A stretch of 64,000 nucleotides of DNA from Flavobacteriales bacterium. Lineage in GTDB: Bacteria > Bacteroidota > Bacteroidia > Flavobacteriales_F > PHOS-HE28. The stretch is taken from contig JADJLR010000001.1 of assembly GCA_016710015.1 (NCBI GenBank), positions 744,001 through 808,000 on the forward strand. The letters run 5' to 3'. Below the pieces are notes generated by a model. It did no database searches. It saw only the letters and a program-made list of their open reading frames with translations, and was not told the origin of the DNA. The translations under genes and the position numbers were made by a program. Positions 49,984 through 59,778 of this stretch are shown in pieces (within the stretch, counting starts at the first letter, position 1; each line of letters begins with the position of its first letter).

Positions 49984-51345
49984 ATGAACATGAAGATCCA
50001 CGACAATATCCTCACTACCATTGGCAACACGCCTTTGGTGCGCCTCAACAAGATCACGAAGGAGATCTCGGCCACTGTTCTGGCCAAGGTAGAAACCTTC
50101 AACCCAGGCAACTCCATCAAGGACCGCATGGCCCTGAAGATGGTGGAGGATGCCGAGAAAGCCGGCCTGTTGAAGCCGGGAGGCACCATCATCGAAGGCA
50201 CCAGTGGGAACACAGGGATGGGGCTGGCGATCGCGGCCATCATCAAAGGCTACAAGTGCATCTTCACCACCACGGACAAGCAGAGCAAGGAGAAGGTGGA
50301 TGCATTGCGCGCGTTCGGTGCAGAAGTGATCGTTTGCCCAACGAACGTGGACCCAGAGGACCCCCGCTCCTACTACTCGGTAAGCTCCCGCTTGGTGGCC
50401 GAGACCCCGAATAGCTGGAAGGCCAACCAGTACGACAACCTCAGCAATAGCCAAGCCCACTACGAAAGCACTGGCCCCGAGTTGTGGGAACAGACCGAAG
50501 GCAAGATCACGCACTTGGTAGTCGGTGTTGGAACAGGAGGAACCATCTGCGGTACGGGACGGTACCTGAAGGAGAAGAACCCGAACATCAAGATCTTCGG
50601 GATCGATACGTACGGTTCGGTCTTCACCAAACTGAAGGAGACCGGTGAATTCGACAAGAACGAGATCTATCCATACATCACCGAAGGCATTGGTGAAGAT
50701 TTCGTGCCGGAAAACGTCAAAATGGAGATGATCGATCACTTCGAAAAAGTGACCGATCGCGATGCCGCTATCTACACCCGTAAGATCGTGCGCGACGAAG
50801 GCATCTTCGTGGGGAATAGCGCGGGCGCGGCCATCGCGGGTCTGCTCCAGATGAAGGACAAGTTCAAAAAGGACGATGTGGTGGTGGTGATCTTCCACGA
50901 CCACGGCACGCGCTACTTGGGCAAAATGTTCAACGACGATTGGATGCGCGAGCGAGGCTTCCTCATTGAAAAGAAGCCTACCGCTGGTGATCTGCTCAGA
51001 GGCAAGGACCTTCAACTCCTCAGCGTGGAGGCCGATGAACCTGTGTTGAATGCGATCGACAAGATGCGTAACCACAACATCGACCAGATGCCGGTGTTCG
51101 AGAAAGGGAAGCCCGTCGGCACCATCACCGATGCACGCCTATTCGACGCGATCCTCGAGGATGCCGACGTGCGAACGCAAGCCGTGAGTGTTGTGATGGG
51201 TCCGGCCCTACCCGTATTGGGGCTTGATGCGACCCTTGATGAAGTGTGCGCCCGCCTTGGTAACGGTAGCCCAGCGGTCCTTGTGGAGCAGTTGCATGGT
51301 TACGGCATCATCACGAAGCAGGACATCATTGGGAAGTTGAAATAG
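49984..51345 (+). CDS. cbs: Cystathionine beta-synthase
   Basis: This 453-residue enzyme starts at ATG 49984; ATG 49990 is equally possible. It is a fold-type II PLP enzyme, with K46 in FNPGNSIKDRMALKM, the Ser/Gly phosphate and substrate loop EGTSGNTGMGLA, and VVGVGTGGTICGTGRYL. The C-terminal 115 residues form a pair of CBS domains (DLQLLSVEADEPVLNAIDKM, QMPVFEKGKPVGTITDARL, QLHGYGIITKQDIIGKL). The PLP plus CBS-domain layout and the YDNLSNSQAHYESTGPE region fit cystathionine beta-synthase rather than plain cysteine synthase. It condenses serine and homocysteine. Confidence 0.9.
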   Translation: MNMKIHDNILTTIGNTPLVRLNKITKEISATVLAKVETFNPGNSIKDRMALKMVEDAEKAGLLKPGGTIIEGTSGNTGMGLAIAAIIKGYKCIFTTTDKQSKEKVDALRAFGAEVIVCPTNVDPEDPRSYYSVSSRLVAETPNSWKANQYDNLSNSQAHYESTGPELWEQTEGKITHLVVGVGTGGTICGTGRYLKEKNPNIKIFGIDTYGSVFTKLKETGEFDKNEIYPYITEGIGEDFVPENVKMEMIDHFEKVTDRDAAIYTRKIVRDEGIFVGNSAGAAIAGLLQMKDKFKKDDVVVVIFHDHGTRYLGKMFNDDWMRERGFLIEKKPTAGDLLRGKDLQLLSVEADEPVLNAIDKMRNHNIDQMPVFEKGKPVGTITDARLFDAILEDADVRTQAVSVVMGPALPVLGLDATLDEVCARLGNGSPAVLVEQLHGYGIITKQDIIGKLK

Positions 51346-51359
51346 GATTCCGTAGCCAC

Positions 51360-51560
51360 ATGAGCGACCCCGGCGATGCCCTTCAAGGAATTTGGACCTT
51401 GTTGGATATGTTCGGTAGTCTGGTCAGAAAGATCATACGCGGGAACCGAACAACCTTGCCCAGAGAATGGCGCTCTAGGGACAACGGTTGGTTAGGCTTG
51501 ACCACTTTGGTCATGATCATCATATGCGTGCTCTTGATCTGGGCTTTTATTGTGATCTGA
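51360..51560 (+). CDS. Small single-pass membrane protein
   Basis: This 66-residue protein starts at ATG 51360 (MSDPGDALQGIWTLLDMFGS). A basic juxtamembrane stretch (RKIIRGNRTTLPREWRSRDN) precedes one C-terminal helix (GLTTLVMIIICVLLIWAFIV). It lies 14 bp after cbs and 3 bp before the BtuF-like gene, so it is probably translated in that operon. No family is recognised. Confidence 0.7.
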   Translation: MSDPGDALQGIWTLLDMFGSLVRKIIRGNRTTLPREWRSRDNGWLGLTTLVMIIICVLLIWAFIVI

Positions 51561-51563
51561 ACG

Positions 51564-52346
51564 ATGTCCATTTTCACCGACCAAATGGGCCATCAGGTCG
51601 AAGTTCCGGATCAGCTCCAACGCATCATCTCCCTCGTCCCTTCCCAGACCGAATTGCTCTACGATCTCGGCCTCGGAGAACGTGTCGTCGGCATCACCAA
51701 GTTCTGCATCCATCCGGAGTCGTGGTTCAAGACCAAGCATCGCATGGGCGGCACCAAGAAGGTGGACATGGGGAAAGTACGGGCCTTGAAGCCTGACCTG
51801 ATCATCGGGAACAAAGAGGAGAACGCGAAGAAGGACATCGAGGAATTGGCCAAGGAATTCCCAGTCTGGATGAGCGATGTGCGCGACTTGCCCAGTGCCT
51901 TGGACATGATCCAACGCATCGGGGCATTGACCGGGACGCAGGAGAAGGCAGAGAACTTGAGATCTGGCATCGATGCTGCCTTCGCAGGCTTGAGAAAGCA
52001 TGAAGAACCGCGCACCGTCGCCTATCTGATCTGGCGCGAACCCTTCATGGCGGCGGGGCAGGGCACCTTCGTGAACGATATGCTGGAACGGTGTGGGCTT
52101 ATGAACGTTTTCGATGAAGGAGACGCGCGCTATCCGGAGTTCAGCGTACAGGATCTGGCAGAGGCGGATCCCGAGATCGTATTGCTCTCGTCTGAGCCGT
52201 ATCCCTTCACGGAAAAGCACATCGCAGAGATCAACATGATCCTGCCAAGCGCACCCGTCCAACTGGTCGATGGCGAATTCTTCAGTTGGTATGGTTCTCG
52301 CTTGGAGCACGCACCCGCGTACTTCGAGCGCCTATTCCCCGTTTGA
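51564..52346 (+). CDS. BtuF-like helical-backbone metal receptor without signal peptide
   Basis: This 260-residue protein starts at ATG 51564 (MSIFTDQMGHQVEVPDQLQR). It has the class III periplasmic-binding fold: RIISLVPSQTELLYDLGLGE, VVGITKFCIHPESWFKTKHR, ALKPDLIIGNKEENAKKDIE, a long backbone helix, and LAEADPEIVLLSSEPYPFTE. Such domains bind cobalamin, haem or siderophores for ABC importers. Here there is no signal peptide or lipobox and no ABC genes follow, so it may act in the cytosol or be anchored by a partner. Confidence 0.85.
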   Translation: MSIFTDQMGHQVEVPDQLQRIISLVPSQTELLYDLGLGERVVGITKFCIHPESWFKTKHRMGGTKKVDMGKVRALKPDLIIGNKEENAKKDIEELAKEFPVWMSDVRDLPSALDMIQRIGALTGTQEKAENLRSGIDAAFAGLRKHEEPRTVAYLIWREPFMAAGQGTFVNDMLERCGLMNVFDEGDARYPEFSVQDLAEADPEIVLLSSEPYPFTEKHIAEINMILPSAPVQLVDGEFFSWYGSRLEHAPAYFERLFPV

Positions 52347-52391
52347 GCGGGCGATCGGGAAGTTCCCGGCTACTTTTGCCATGCACTGCCG

Positions 52392-54674
52392 ATGTCCCGG
52401 ATCTCCCTCTCCATCACGTTGTTCTTGACCTTGGCCATTGTGCAGGCCCAGCGCGTGGGGTTGGTACTCAGCGGAGGTGGTGCGGTCGGAATGACGCATA
52501 TCGGGGTGATGCAAGCGCTGGAGGAGAATGACATTCCCATCGATTACATCACAGGCAGCAGCATGGGTGCCTTGATCGGGGCGCTCTATGTCTCGGGATG
52601 GTCACCGTGGGAGATCGACTCACTCTTTCGCACAGAGCAGTTCCGTGTGATGGCTGAAGGTGGCATTGAAGCCCGCTACCAATACTACTTCAAGCAGGAC
52701 CCATTGGATGCTTCGTTGATCAGCTTGAAGCTGGACTTGGACACCACCCTGACCACTTCACTCCCAACCAACTTGCGCAGTCCCGCATTGATCGATTACG
52801 AACAAATGCGGGGCTACGGTCCGGTGTCGGCGATCGCCGGATACGACATGGACAGCCTCTTCATACCGTACCGCTGTGTGGCATCGGACATCACCGCACA
52901 ACGATCCGTGGTCTTTGCACAAGGCGACCTGGCACAAGCCGTTCGGGCCAGCATGAGCTATCCGTTCTACTTCAAGCCCATTCGTGTAAATGGACACTTG
53001 ATGATGGATGGCGGGCTCTATAACAACTTCCCGAGCGATGTGATGTACGACACCTTTCTCCCGGACTTCATCGTGGGCAGCAACGTGTCCTATAACTCCC
53101 CACCGCCCAGCGAGGACGATCTGGTGAGTCAACTTCGGGCCATGATGCAAGAGCGCACCGAGTACTCCATCAGTTGCGAGCAAGGTGTGATCATTGAACC
53201 ACGGACCGCCACGACCCTCTTCGATTTCAGCGACCCCTCCATTCCCGTGGCCGATGGCTATGCGGCAGCCATGGCGCAAATGCCGATCATTCTGGAACAA
53301 GTCCACCGGCGCACACCTCGGGCCGAGCTGGATGCCCGACGCAAGACTTTTCGAGCGAAGCTGCCCCCCATGGTCTTCGATCAAGTTCGCATCCATGGAC
53401 TCACCAAAGGCCAGACCCGATACGTGGAACAAAGCCTTTTGCGCGGCGGTGGGCAACTCGACGCTGTCACGCTGAAGCCGAAGTACTTCCGATTGGTCGC
53501 CGACCGGAACATCGCCATGCTCTACCCCAAGGCAACATGGAAACCGGCAACAGAGCGCTTCGATCTGGACCTGTACGCCAAAGCGGAGAAGGATCTGGAG
53601 GTGCGTTTCGGTGGCATGTTCTCCTCTCGCCCCATAAACACGGGCATGATCGGCCTGCGGTACAACTTGTTCGGCAGTTCCAGTGCACATGTGGAAGCCC
53701 TCTCCTATTTCGGGAAATTCTACGCTGCTGGACAGGTGAACTTGCGGGCCTACCTCTCCACGAAAGCGCCGATCTATGTGGAGCCTCAGTTCAACCTGCA
53801 CCGCTGGGATTATTTCCGAAGTTTCAGCACCTTCTTCGATGAGGTGAAGCCATCCTTCATCGTAACGCGGGAAGCATTCGGTGGCGTGAACTTCGGATTG
53901 GGTATGGGGAATAAAGGGTTGTTGAAATTCGATCTGCGCATGGTCGAATCCTTGGACAAGTATTACCAGATCCCGGACTTCTCTGGCCAGGACACGGCCG
54001 ATGCGACCACGTTCAAGCATTTCACGACCGGATTGATGCTGGAGCGGAATTCCTTGAATCGGAAGCAGCATCCCAACGCCGGAGAATCGTTGAAGGCCTC
54101 GTTCCGGTTCGTGACTGGGGATGAATTGACGGACCCTGGCTCCACAAGGATCAACAAGGAGATCGACTTCCGCGAGTACCACGACTGGTTCGTGGCGAAA
54201 GTGAAGTTGGATCAGTACTTCCTGCCTAGGGGTGTTTTCCGGTTCGGCATACTCGCCGAGGGAGTATTCAGCACCATGCCCGCCTTCCAGAACTATACCG
54301 CCAGCATCATTCGGTCACCGGCATTCGAACCGATCCCGGAAAGTGGGACCTATTTCATTGAACAATACCGTTCTCCAAAATACATCGCGGGTGGCGTTCG
54401 CACCATCATCGCGGTGGCAAAGAACAAATTCGATCTGCGCTTGGAAGCATTCGTTTACCAGCCGTACGAACCATTCATTCGTGGGGAAGACAACGAACCG
54501 TTGCGGGTCGCAGCCTTTACGAAGCGCTACTACCTCGGGTCCGGCTCGATGATCTACCAAAGCCCGTTGGGGCCGGTCTGGTTCAACCTCAGCTACTTCG
54601 ATGGCCTCAAGGAGCCGTGGGCCTGGAGCGTGAACTTCGGTTACATCCTGTTCAACCAAAAGGCGCAGGATTGA
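52392..54674 (+). CDS. Patatin-like phospholipase with outer-membrane barrel
   Basis: This 760-residue protein starts at ATG 52392 with a signal peptide (MSRISLSITLFLTLAIVQAQ). The patatin domain (residues 21-320) has the oxyanion GGGAVGMTHIG (28-38), nucleophile S57 in GSSMGAL and catalytic D206 in MDGGLYNNFPSDV. Residues 330-400 look like a POTRA domain (VRIHGLTKGQTRYVEQSLLR) and the last 360 residues are beta-barrel strands ending FGYILFNQKAQD. The architecture matches PlpD-like (type Vd) or Omp85-patatin fusions of Bacteroidota. Lipid hydrolysis at the cell surface is inferred. Confidence 0.93.
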   Translation: MSRISLSITLFLTLAIVQAQRVGLVLSGGGAVGMTHIGVMQALEENDIPIDYITGSSMGALIGALYVSGWSPWEIDSLFRTEQFRVMAEGGIEARYQYYFKQDPLDASLISLKLDLDTTLTTSLPTNLRSPALIDYEQMRGYGPVSAIAGYDMDSLFIPYRCVASDITAQRSVVFAQGDLAQAVRASMSYPFYFKPIRVNGHLMMDGGLYNNFPSDVMYDTFLPDFIVGSNVSYNSPPPSEDDLVSQLRAMMQERTEYSISCEQGVIIEPRTATTLFDFSDPSIPVADGYAAAMAQMPIILEQVHRRTPRAELDARRKTFRAKLPPMVFDQVRIHGLTKGQTRYVEQSLLRGGGQLDAVTLKPKYFRLVADRNIAMLYPKATWKPATERFDLDLYAKAEKDLEVRFGGMFSSRPINTGMIGLRYNLFGSSSAHVEALSYFGKFYAAGQVNLRAYLSTKAPIYVEPQFNLHRWDYFRSFSTFFDEVKPSFIVTREAFGGVNFGLGMGNKGLLKFDLRMVESLDKYYQIPDFSGQDTADATTFKHFTTGLMLERNSLNRKQHPNAGESLKASFRFVTGDELTDPGSTRINKEIDFREYHDWFVAKVKLDQYFLPRGVFRFGILAEGVFSTMPAFQNYTASIIRSPAFEPIPESGTYFIEQYRSPKYIAGGVRTIIAVAKNKFDLRLEAFVYQPYEPFIRGEDNEPLRVAAFTKRYYLGSGSMIYQSPLGPVWFNLSYFDGLKEPWAWSVNFGYILFNQKAQD

Positions 54675-54679
54675 GTCTG

Positions 54680-54922
54680 ATGATCGACCACGCTTTCCTC
54701 GATGTCTATGAAGCCGCTGCTGGTGATCCGGACCGAGTTTCCGCAGAGAACAACGGCCTGGTCGGTGCAGCGTGGACCATCGCGGATGAGCTGCTACAGG
54801 ACCTGCACATGATCAAATTCGGATACACCACGGAAGGCTACGACCGCCATGTGGAGCGCCGCTTGAAGGAGGTTTGTGCGGACGAGAGCGTCGTTGAGCG
54901 TTTGAAGGGGTTGCGGTTGTGA
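54680..54922 (+). CDS. Small hypothetical protein
   Basis: This 80-residue protein starts at ATG 54680, 5 bp after the patatin gene stop (MIDHAFLDVYEAAAGDPDRV). It is acidic and mostly helical (GLVGAAWTIADELLQDLHMI, GYDRHVERRLKEVCADESVV), with no signal peptide or motif I know. It shares the patatin operon and terminator. Confidence 0.65.
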   Translation: MIDHAFLDVYEAAAGDPDRVSAENNGLVGAAWTIADELLQDLHMIKFGYTTEGYDRHVERRLKEVCADESVVERLKGLRL

Positions 54923-54968
54923 ACAAAGCGCGATCCCGGATATGCTTGGATCAAAAGCACGAACGAGA

Positions 54969-54993
54969 AAAGCCCTCCGATCTGGAGGGCTTT
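54969..54993 (+). terminator. Terminator of the patatin operon
   Basis: AAAGCCCTCC and GGAGGGCTTT form a 10-bp perfect stem with a GATCT loop, 46 bp past the small gene. It may also serve the converging DUF3467 gene, 20 bp away. Confidence 0.8.
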
Positions 54994-55013
54994 CTGTTCT
55001 ACGTGTTTTACGA

Positions 55014-55334
55014 TCAAGCCTGCGCGGTAGGTCCACCGAAATTCATTGGTATCTCGGGCATTTCCGATTCGTGGATGTTGCCGTGGACAGCCTCGAACTT
55101 CTGGATGTTGTCCGTTAGCGCACGCATGAGACGCTTGGCGTGCTGGGGGGTCAATAGCACGCGGGCGCGCACTTTCGCCTTGGGTACTCCAGGCATCACA
55201 CGAACGAAATCCAGTACGAATTCCGAATTGCTGTGCGTGATGATCGCGAGGTTGCTATAGATACCGTCTGCCACTTCCTCACTGATCTCGATGTTCAGTT
55301 GATTTGGGCGGGGTTGATCCTTCTGGTCTGCCAT
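55014..55334 (-). CDS. DUF3467 protein
   Basis: This 106-residue protein starts at ATG 55334 (MADQKDQPRPNQLNIEISEE). DUF3467 features are present: EVADGIYSNLAIITHSNSEF, VLDFVRVMPGVPKAKVRARV and LLTPQHAKRLMRALTDNIQK. The family is small, cytosolic and of unknown role, and typically lies directly after rpoC in Bacteroidota, as here. It is 98 bp downstream of rpoC. Confidence 0.9.
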   Translation of the reverse strand: MADQKDQPRPNQLNIEISEEVADGIYSNLAIITHSNSEFVLDFVRVMPGVPKAKVRARVLLTPQHAKRLMRALTDNIQKFEAVHGNIHESEMPEIPMNFGGPTAQA

Positions 55335-55432
55335 GGTCAAAATACTGTTCCGAGTATGGAGTGGCGAGTACCAAGTGGCGCATGCATCCATCAAAGGACA
55401 TGCACCACTTGTCACTCACTACTCGCCACTCA

Positions 55433-58400
55433 TTATTCGTTCACCTCCTCGGCTGCCACGCTCTGGGTAAGCATGCGCTCGTACTCGTCCTTGTTCGCTA
55501 CAATGGTGGATTGGTAAGCACGCGCTCCTGTACCGGCGGGGATCAAGTGACCAACGATCACGTTCTCCTTCAGTCCGTTCAAGTGATCCTCTTTCGCACT
55601 CACCGCTGCCTCGTTCAGCACCTTGGTGGTTTCTTGGAAGGAAGCCGCAGAGATGAAGCTTTCGGTTTGTAGTGAAGCCCGGGTGATCCCTTGCAGCATG
55701 GTCCGAGCCGTGGCGGGAGCCGCAACACGGGCTTCCGCCAACTTCTGGTCCTTGCGCTTCAGGACGCTGTTGTCATCGCGCAGCTTACGCATGGTCACGA
55801 TCTGGCCCACTTTCAAGGTATCGCTGTCACCGGCTTCAGTGATCACCATCTTGTCGAAGACCTGATCATTCTCTTCCATGAATTCGATCTTGTTCACGCT
55901 TTGGCGCTCCAAGAACTTGGTATCCCCTGGATCTTCGATCTCGACCTTACGCATCATCTGACGCACGATCACTTCGAAGTGCTTGTCGTTGATCTTCACT
56001 CCCTGCATACGGTACACCTCTTGCACCTCGTCCACCAAGTATTCCTGAACGCGGGTAGGGCCTTGGATGTTGAGGATATCGCCCGGAGCAATGGAACCAT
56101 CGCTGAGCGGTTGACCGGCCTTGGTGAAGTCGTTCTCCTGCACCAGGATGTGCTTGCTCAGTGGCACGAGGTAGAACTTCTTCTCTCCAGTACGGCTTTC
56201 CACGATGATCTCGCGGTTACCCCGCTTGATCTTGCCGTAGGAAATGATACCGTCGATCTCGCTCACCACAGCTGGGTTACTCGGGTTACGAGCTTCGAAC
56301 AGTTCGGTCACACGAGGCAGACCACCGGTGATGTCACCGCCTTTGCCGGAGCTACGGGGGATCTTCACCATCACATCACCAGCGTCGATCTTCTTACCGT
56401 CCTCCACCATGATATGCGCACCAACCGGCAGGCTGTAGCTCTTCAGCTCCTCCTTGCCTTTCGGATCCATGATCTTGATGGTCGGGTTCTTCCGCTTATC
56501 CCGGCTCTCCACGATCACCTTCTCAGCAAAACCGGTCTGTTCATCGATCTCCTCTCGGTAGGTCGCGTTCTCCTCAATGCTCTCGAATTCCACCTTACCG
56601 GCGAGCTCCGATATGATCACCGCATTGTACGGGTCCCAGATGCAGATCACATCGTTCTTCTTGATCTTCTTACCGGCCTTGCTGTACATCATGGCACCGT
56701 ACGGGATGTTGCTCGTCGTGAGCACGATCCCGGTATTCCCGTCCACGATGCGCATCTCGGTACTGCGGCTGATGACCACTTCGGAATCTTCCCCTTTGCG
56801 GTCCTTCTTGTTCACTGTACGGAGTTCATCGATCTCCAGTACGCCATCGTATTTGGCGCGGATCTCGCTTTCCTCGGTGATCTTTCCAGCCACACCACCC
56901 ACGTGGAAGGTTCGCAGGGTAAGCTGTGTACCGGGCTCACCGATGGACTGAGCAGCGATCACGCCTACCGCTTCACCCAACTGTACCATGCGGCCGGTTG
57001 CCAAGTTTCGGCCGTAGCACTTCACGCACACCCCGTGCTTCATTTCGCAGGTGAGAACACTTCGGATCTCCACGTCCTCGATCGGACTCTCGGCGATGGA
57101 ACGGGCGATGTCCTCGTCGATGTTATCGCCACTGGCCACCAGCAACTCACCGGTATTGGGGTGTAACACATCATGCACCACCGTACGTCCAAGAATACGG
57201 TCGTAAAGGGTTTCAACCACTTCTTCGTTCTTCTTCAATGCTGTGGCCACCAGGCCACGGAGCGTTCCGCAATCCTCGTTCGTGATCACGACGTCCTGGG
57301 CCACGTCGACCAAACGACGGGTGAGGTAACCCGCATCGGCGGTCTTCAGAGCGGTATCCGCCAGACCCTTACGGGCACCGTGGGTACTGATGAAGTACTC
57401 GAGGATGGACAGTCCCTCTTTGAAGTTCGAGAGGATCGGGTTCTCGATGATGTCCTGACCGCCACCGCCGCCGCCCTTCTGGGGCTTGGCCATCAGTCCA
57501 CGCATACCGCTCAACTGGCGGATCTGCTCCTTGGATCCACGAGCGCCGGAGTCCATCATCATGTAGATGGAATTGAAGCCCTGCTTATCGTTCTTGATAT
57601 GCTCCATCAAGGTGAAGGTCACCTTGCTGTTGGTGTGTGTCCAGATATCGATCGTCTGGTTGTACCGCTCGTTGTTGGTGATCAGGCCCATGTTGTAGTT
57701 GCCCGTCACTTCATCCACTTCGGCCTGCGCGGCTTTCACCAATTTCTCCTTCGCTTCGGGAATGACCACATCATCCAAGTTGAAGCTAAGGCCACCTTGG
57801 AATGCGCTCATGAATCCGAGGTCCTTGATGTCATCCAAGAACAGTGCGGCTCGCGCCGTTCCGGTCTCTTTGGTCACAAGGCCAATGATGTCTCGCAGAG
57901 CCTTCTTGGTCAGCACCTCGTTGATGAAGCCCACCTCATTGGGGACCACTTCGTTGAAGAGCGTCCGACCACAGGTGGTCTCGATGATGCTGGTCTTGCC
58001 GTTGATATCGGCCCAACGCAATTTGATGAAGGTGTGCAGGTCCAATTGACCTTCGTTGTAGGCGATGATCACTTCCTCAGGGCTGTAGAAGGTCCGTCCT
58101 TCTCCCTTCATCACACGCTCTTCGTCGGTCTTGCGGCCTTTGGTAATGTAGTAAAGGCCCAACACCATGTCTTGGCTAGGGACCGCGATCGGTGCGCCGT
58201 TCGCCGGGTTCAAGATGTTGTGGCTGGCCAGCATCAATAGCTGTGCTTCCAGGATCGCCGAATTGCCCAAGGGTACGTGTACGGCCATCTGGTCACCGTC
58301 GAAGTCAGCGTTGAACGCCGTACAAACGAGCGGGTGCAACTGGATCGCCTTGCCCTCGATCAGTTTGGGCTGGAATGCTTGAATACCGAGGCGGTGCAGG

Positions 58401-59728
58401 GTCGGTGCACGGTTGAGGAGGACCGGGTGGCCCTTCAACACATTCTCCAGAATATCCCACACAACAGGCTCCTTCTTATCCACTATCTTCTTCGCGCTCT
58501 TCACCGTCTTCACGATACCGCGCTCGATGAGCTTGCGGATGATGAATGGCTTGAAAAGTTCAGCGGCCATGTCCTTAGGCAGACCACACTCATGCAGTTT
58601 CAATTCAGGGCCCACAACGATCACCGAACGTGCGCTGTAGTCCACACGCTTACCAAGGAGGTTCTGACGGAATCGGCCCTGCTTGCCCTTCAGCGAATCG
58701 CTCAAGGACTTCAGAGGGCGGTTGCTTTCGCTCTTCACAGCGCTGCTCTTGCGACTGTTGTCGAACAAGCTATCCACGGCCTCCTGAAGCATGCGCTTCT
58801 CATTCCGCAGGATCACCTCCGGTGCCTTGATCTCCATCAAACGCTTCAGGCGGTTGTTGCGGATGATCACACGACGGTAGAGATCATTCAGGTCGGAGGT
58901 CGCGAAACGACCACCATCCAGTGGCACCAACGGGCGCAACTCTGGTGGGATCACGGGAACCACCTTGATGATCATCCACTCCGGATTGTTGCTCCGGCGG
59001 CTGATGGCATCGCGGAAGGCCTCCACCACGTTCAGTCGCTTCAAGGCCTCGTTCTTACGCTGTTGGCTGGTCTCGGTGTTCGCCTTGTGCCGCAGGTCGT
59101 AGCTCAAGGTGTCGAGGTCCAGTCGACGCAAGAGGTCGTGCAGGGATTCTGCACCCATCTTCGCGATGAACTTGTTCGGGTCGGTATCGTCCAAGTGTTG
59201 GTTCTCCTTACCCAGCACTTCCAAGATATCGAGGTACTCCTCTTCGGTGAGGAAGTCGAGGTGTTGCACAGCGATGCCTTCCTTGTTCACGGCGGTACCG
59301 GCCTGGATCACAACGTAACGCTCGTAGTAGATGATCTGGTCCAGTTTCTTGGTGGGCAGGCCCAACAGATAGCCGATCTTGTTCGGAAGGCTGCGGAAAT
59401 ACCAGATGTGGGCCACAGGAACCACCAACTGGATGTGGCCCATGCGTTCACGACGCACCTTCTTTTCGGTCACCTCCACACCACAACGATCGCAAACGAT
59501 CCCCTTGTAACGGATGCGCTTGTATTTCCCGCAGTGGCATTCGAAGTCCTTCACCGGTCCGAAGATGCGCTCGCAGAAGAGGCCATCACGCTCCGGCTTG
59601 TAGGTCCGGTAGTTGATCGTCTCCGGCTTGATCACTTCACCATGGCTGCGCTCGAGGATCTGCTCGGGGCTGGCCAGGCTAATGACGATCTTATTGAAGT
59701 TGCTATTCAGCTTTACTTCCTTCTTCAT
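55433..59728 (-). CDS. rpoC: DNA-directed RNA polymerase subunit beta-prime
   Basis: This 1,431-residue subunit starts at ATG 59728. The N-terminal zinc site is visible (CHCGKYKRIRYKG, CDRCGVEV), the catalytic loop NADFDGDQMAVHVPL holds the three Mg2+-binding aspartates, and the second zinc site lies in CGTLRG...CEMKHGVCVKCYGR. Bridge-helix and trigger-loop regions (GARGSKEQIRQLSGMRGLM, IAAQSIGEPGTQLTLRTFHV) are intact. It forms the active centre of RNA polymerase with RpoB. It starts 50 bp after rpoB and is co-transcribed with it. Confidence 0.98.
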   Translation of the reverse strand: MKKEVKLNSNFNKIVISLASPEQILERSHGEVIKPETINYRTYKPERDGLFCERIFGPVKDFECHCGKYKRIRYKGIVCDRCGVEVTEKKVRRERMGHIQLVVPVAHIWYFRSLPNKIGYLLGLPTKKLDQIIYYERYVVIQAGTAVNKEGIAVQHLDFLTEEEYLDILEVLGKENQHLDDTDPNKFIAKMGAESLHDLLRRLDLDTLSYDLRHKANTETSQQRKNEALKRLNVVEAFRDAISRRSNNPEWMIIKVVPVIPPELRPLVPLDGGRFATSDLNDLYRRVIIRNNRLKRLMEIKAPEVILRNEKRMLQEAVDSLFDNSRKSSAVKSESNRPLKSLSDSLKGKQGRFRQNLLGKRVDYSARSVIVVGPELKLHECGLPKDMAAELFKPFIIRKLIERGIVKTVKSAKKIVDKKEPVVWDILENVLKGHPVLLNRAPTLHRLGIQAFQPKLIEGKAIQLHPLVCTAFNADFDGDQMAVHVPLGNSAILEAQLLMLASHNILNPANGAPIAVPSQDMVLGLYYITKGRKTDEERVMKGEGRTFYSPEEVIIAYNEGQLDLHTFIKLRWADINGKTSIIETTCGRTLFNEVVPNEVGFINEVLTKKALRDIIGLVTKETGTARAALFLDDIKDLGFMSAFQGGLSFNLDDVVIPEAKEKLVKAAQAEVDEVTGNYNMGLITNNERYNQTIDIWTHTNSKVTFTLMEHIKNDKQGFNSIYMMMDSGARGSKEQIRQLSGMRGLMAKPQKGGGGGGQDIIENPILSNFKEGLSILEYFISTHGARKGLADTALKTADAGYLTRRLVDVAQDVVITNEDCGTLRGLVATALKKNEEVVETLYDRILGRTVVHDVLHPNTGELLVASGDNIDEDIARSIAESPIEDVEIRSVLTCEMKHGVCVKCYGRNLATGRMVQLGEAVGVIAAQSIGEPGTQLTLRTFHVGGVAGKITEESEIRAKYDGVLEIDELRTVNKKDRKGEDSEVVISRSTEMRIVDGNTGIVLTTSNIPYGAMMYSKAGKKIKKNDVICIWDPYNAVIISELAGKVEFESIEENATYREEIDEQTGFAEKVIVESRDKRKNPTIKIMDPKGKEELKSYSLPVGAHIMVEDGKKIDAGDVMVKIPRSSGKGGDITGGLPRVTELFEARNPSNPAVVSEIDGIISYGKIKRGNREIIVESRTGEKKFYLVPLSKHILVQENDFTKAGQPLSDGSIAPGDILNIQGPTRVQEYLVDEVQEVYRMQGVKINDKHFEVIVRQMMRKVEIEDPGDTKFLERQSVNKIEFMEENDQVFDKMVITEAGDSDTLKVGQIVTMRKLRDDNSVLKRKDQKLAEARVAAPATARTMLQGITRASLQTESFISAASFQETTKVLNEAAVSAKEDHLNGLKENVIVGHLIPAGTGARAYQSTIVANKDEYERMLTQSVAAEEVNE

Positions 59729-59778
59729 GTTCTCGAGTTGCTTGCTTCCGTTCGACGTTCAGTTGCTCACCGAGTGGA

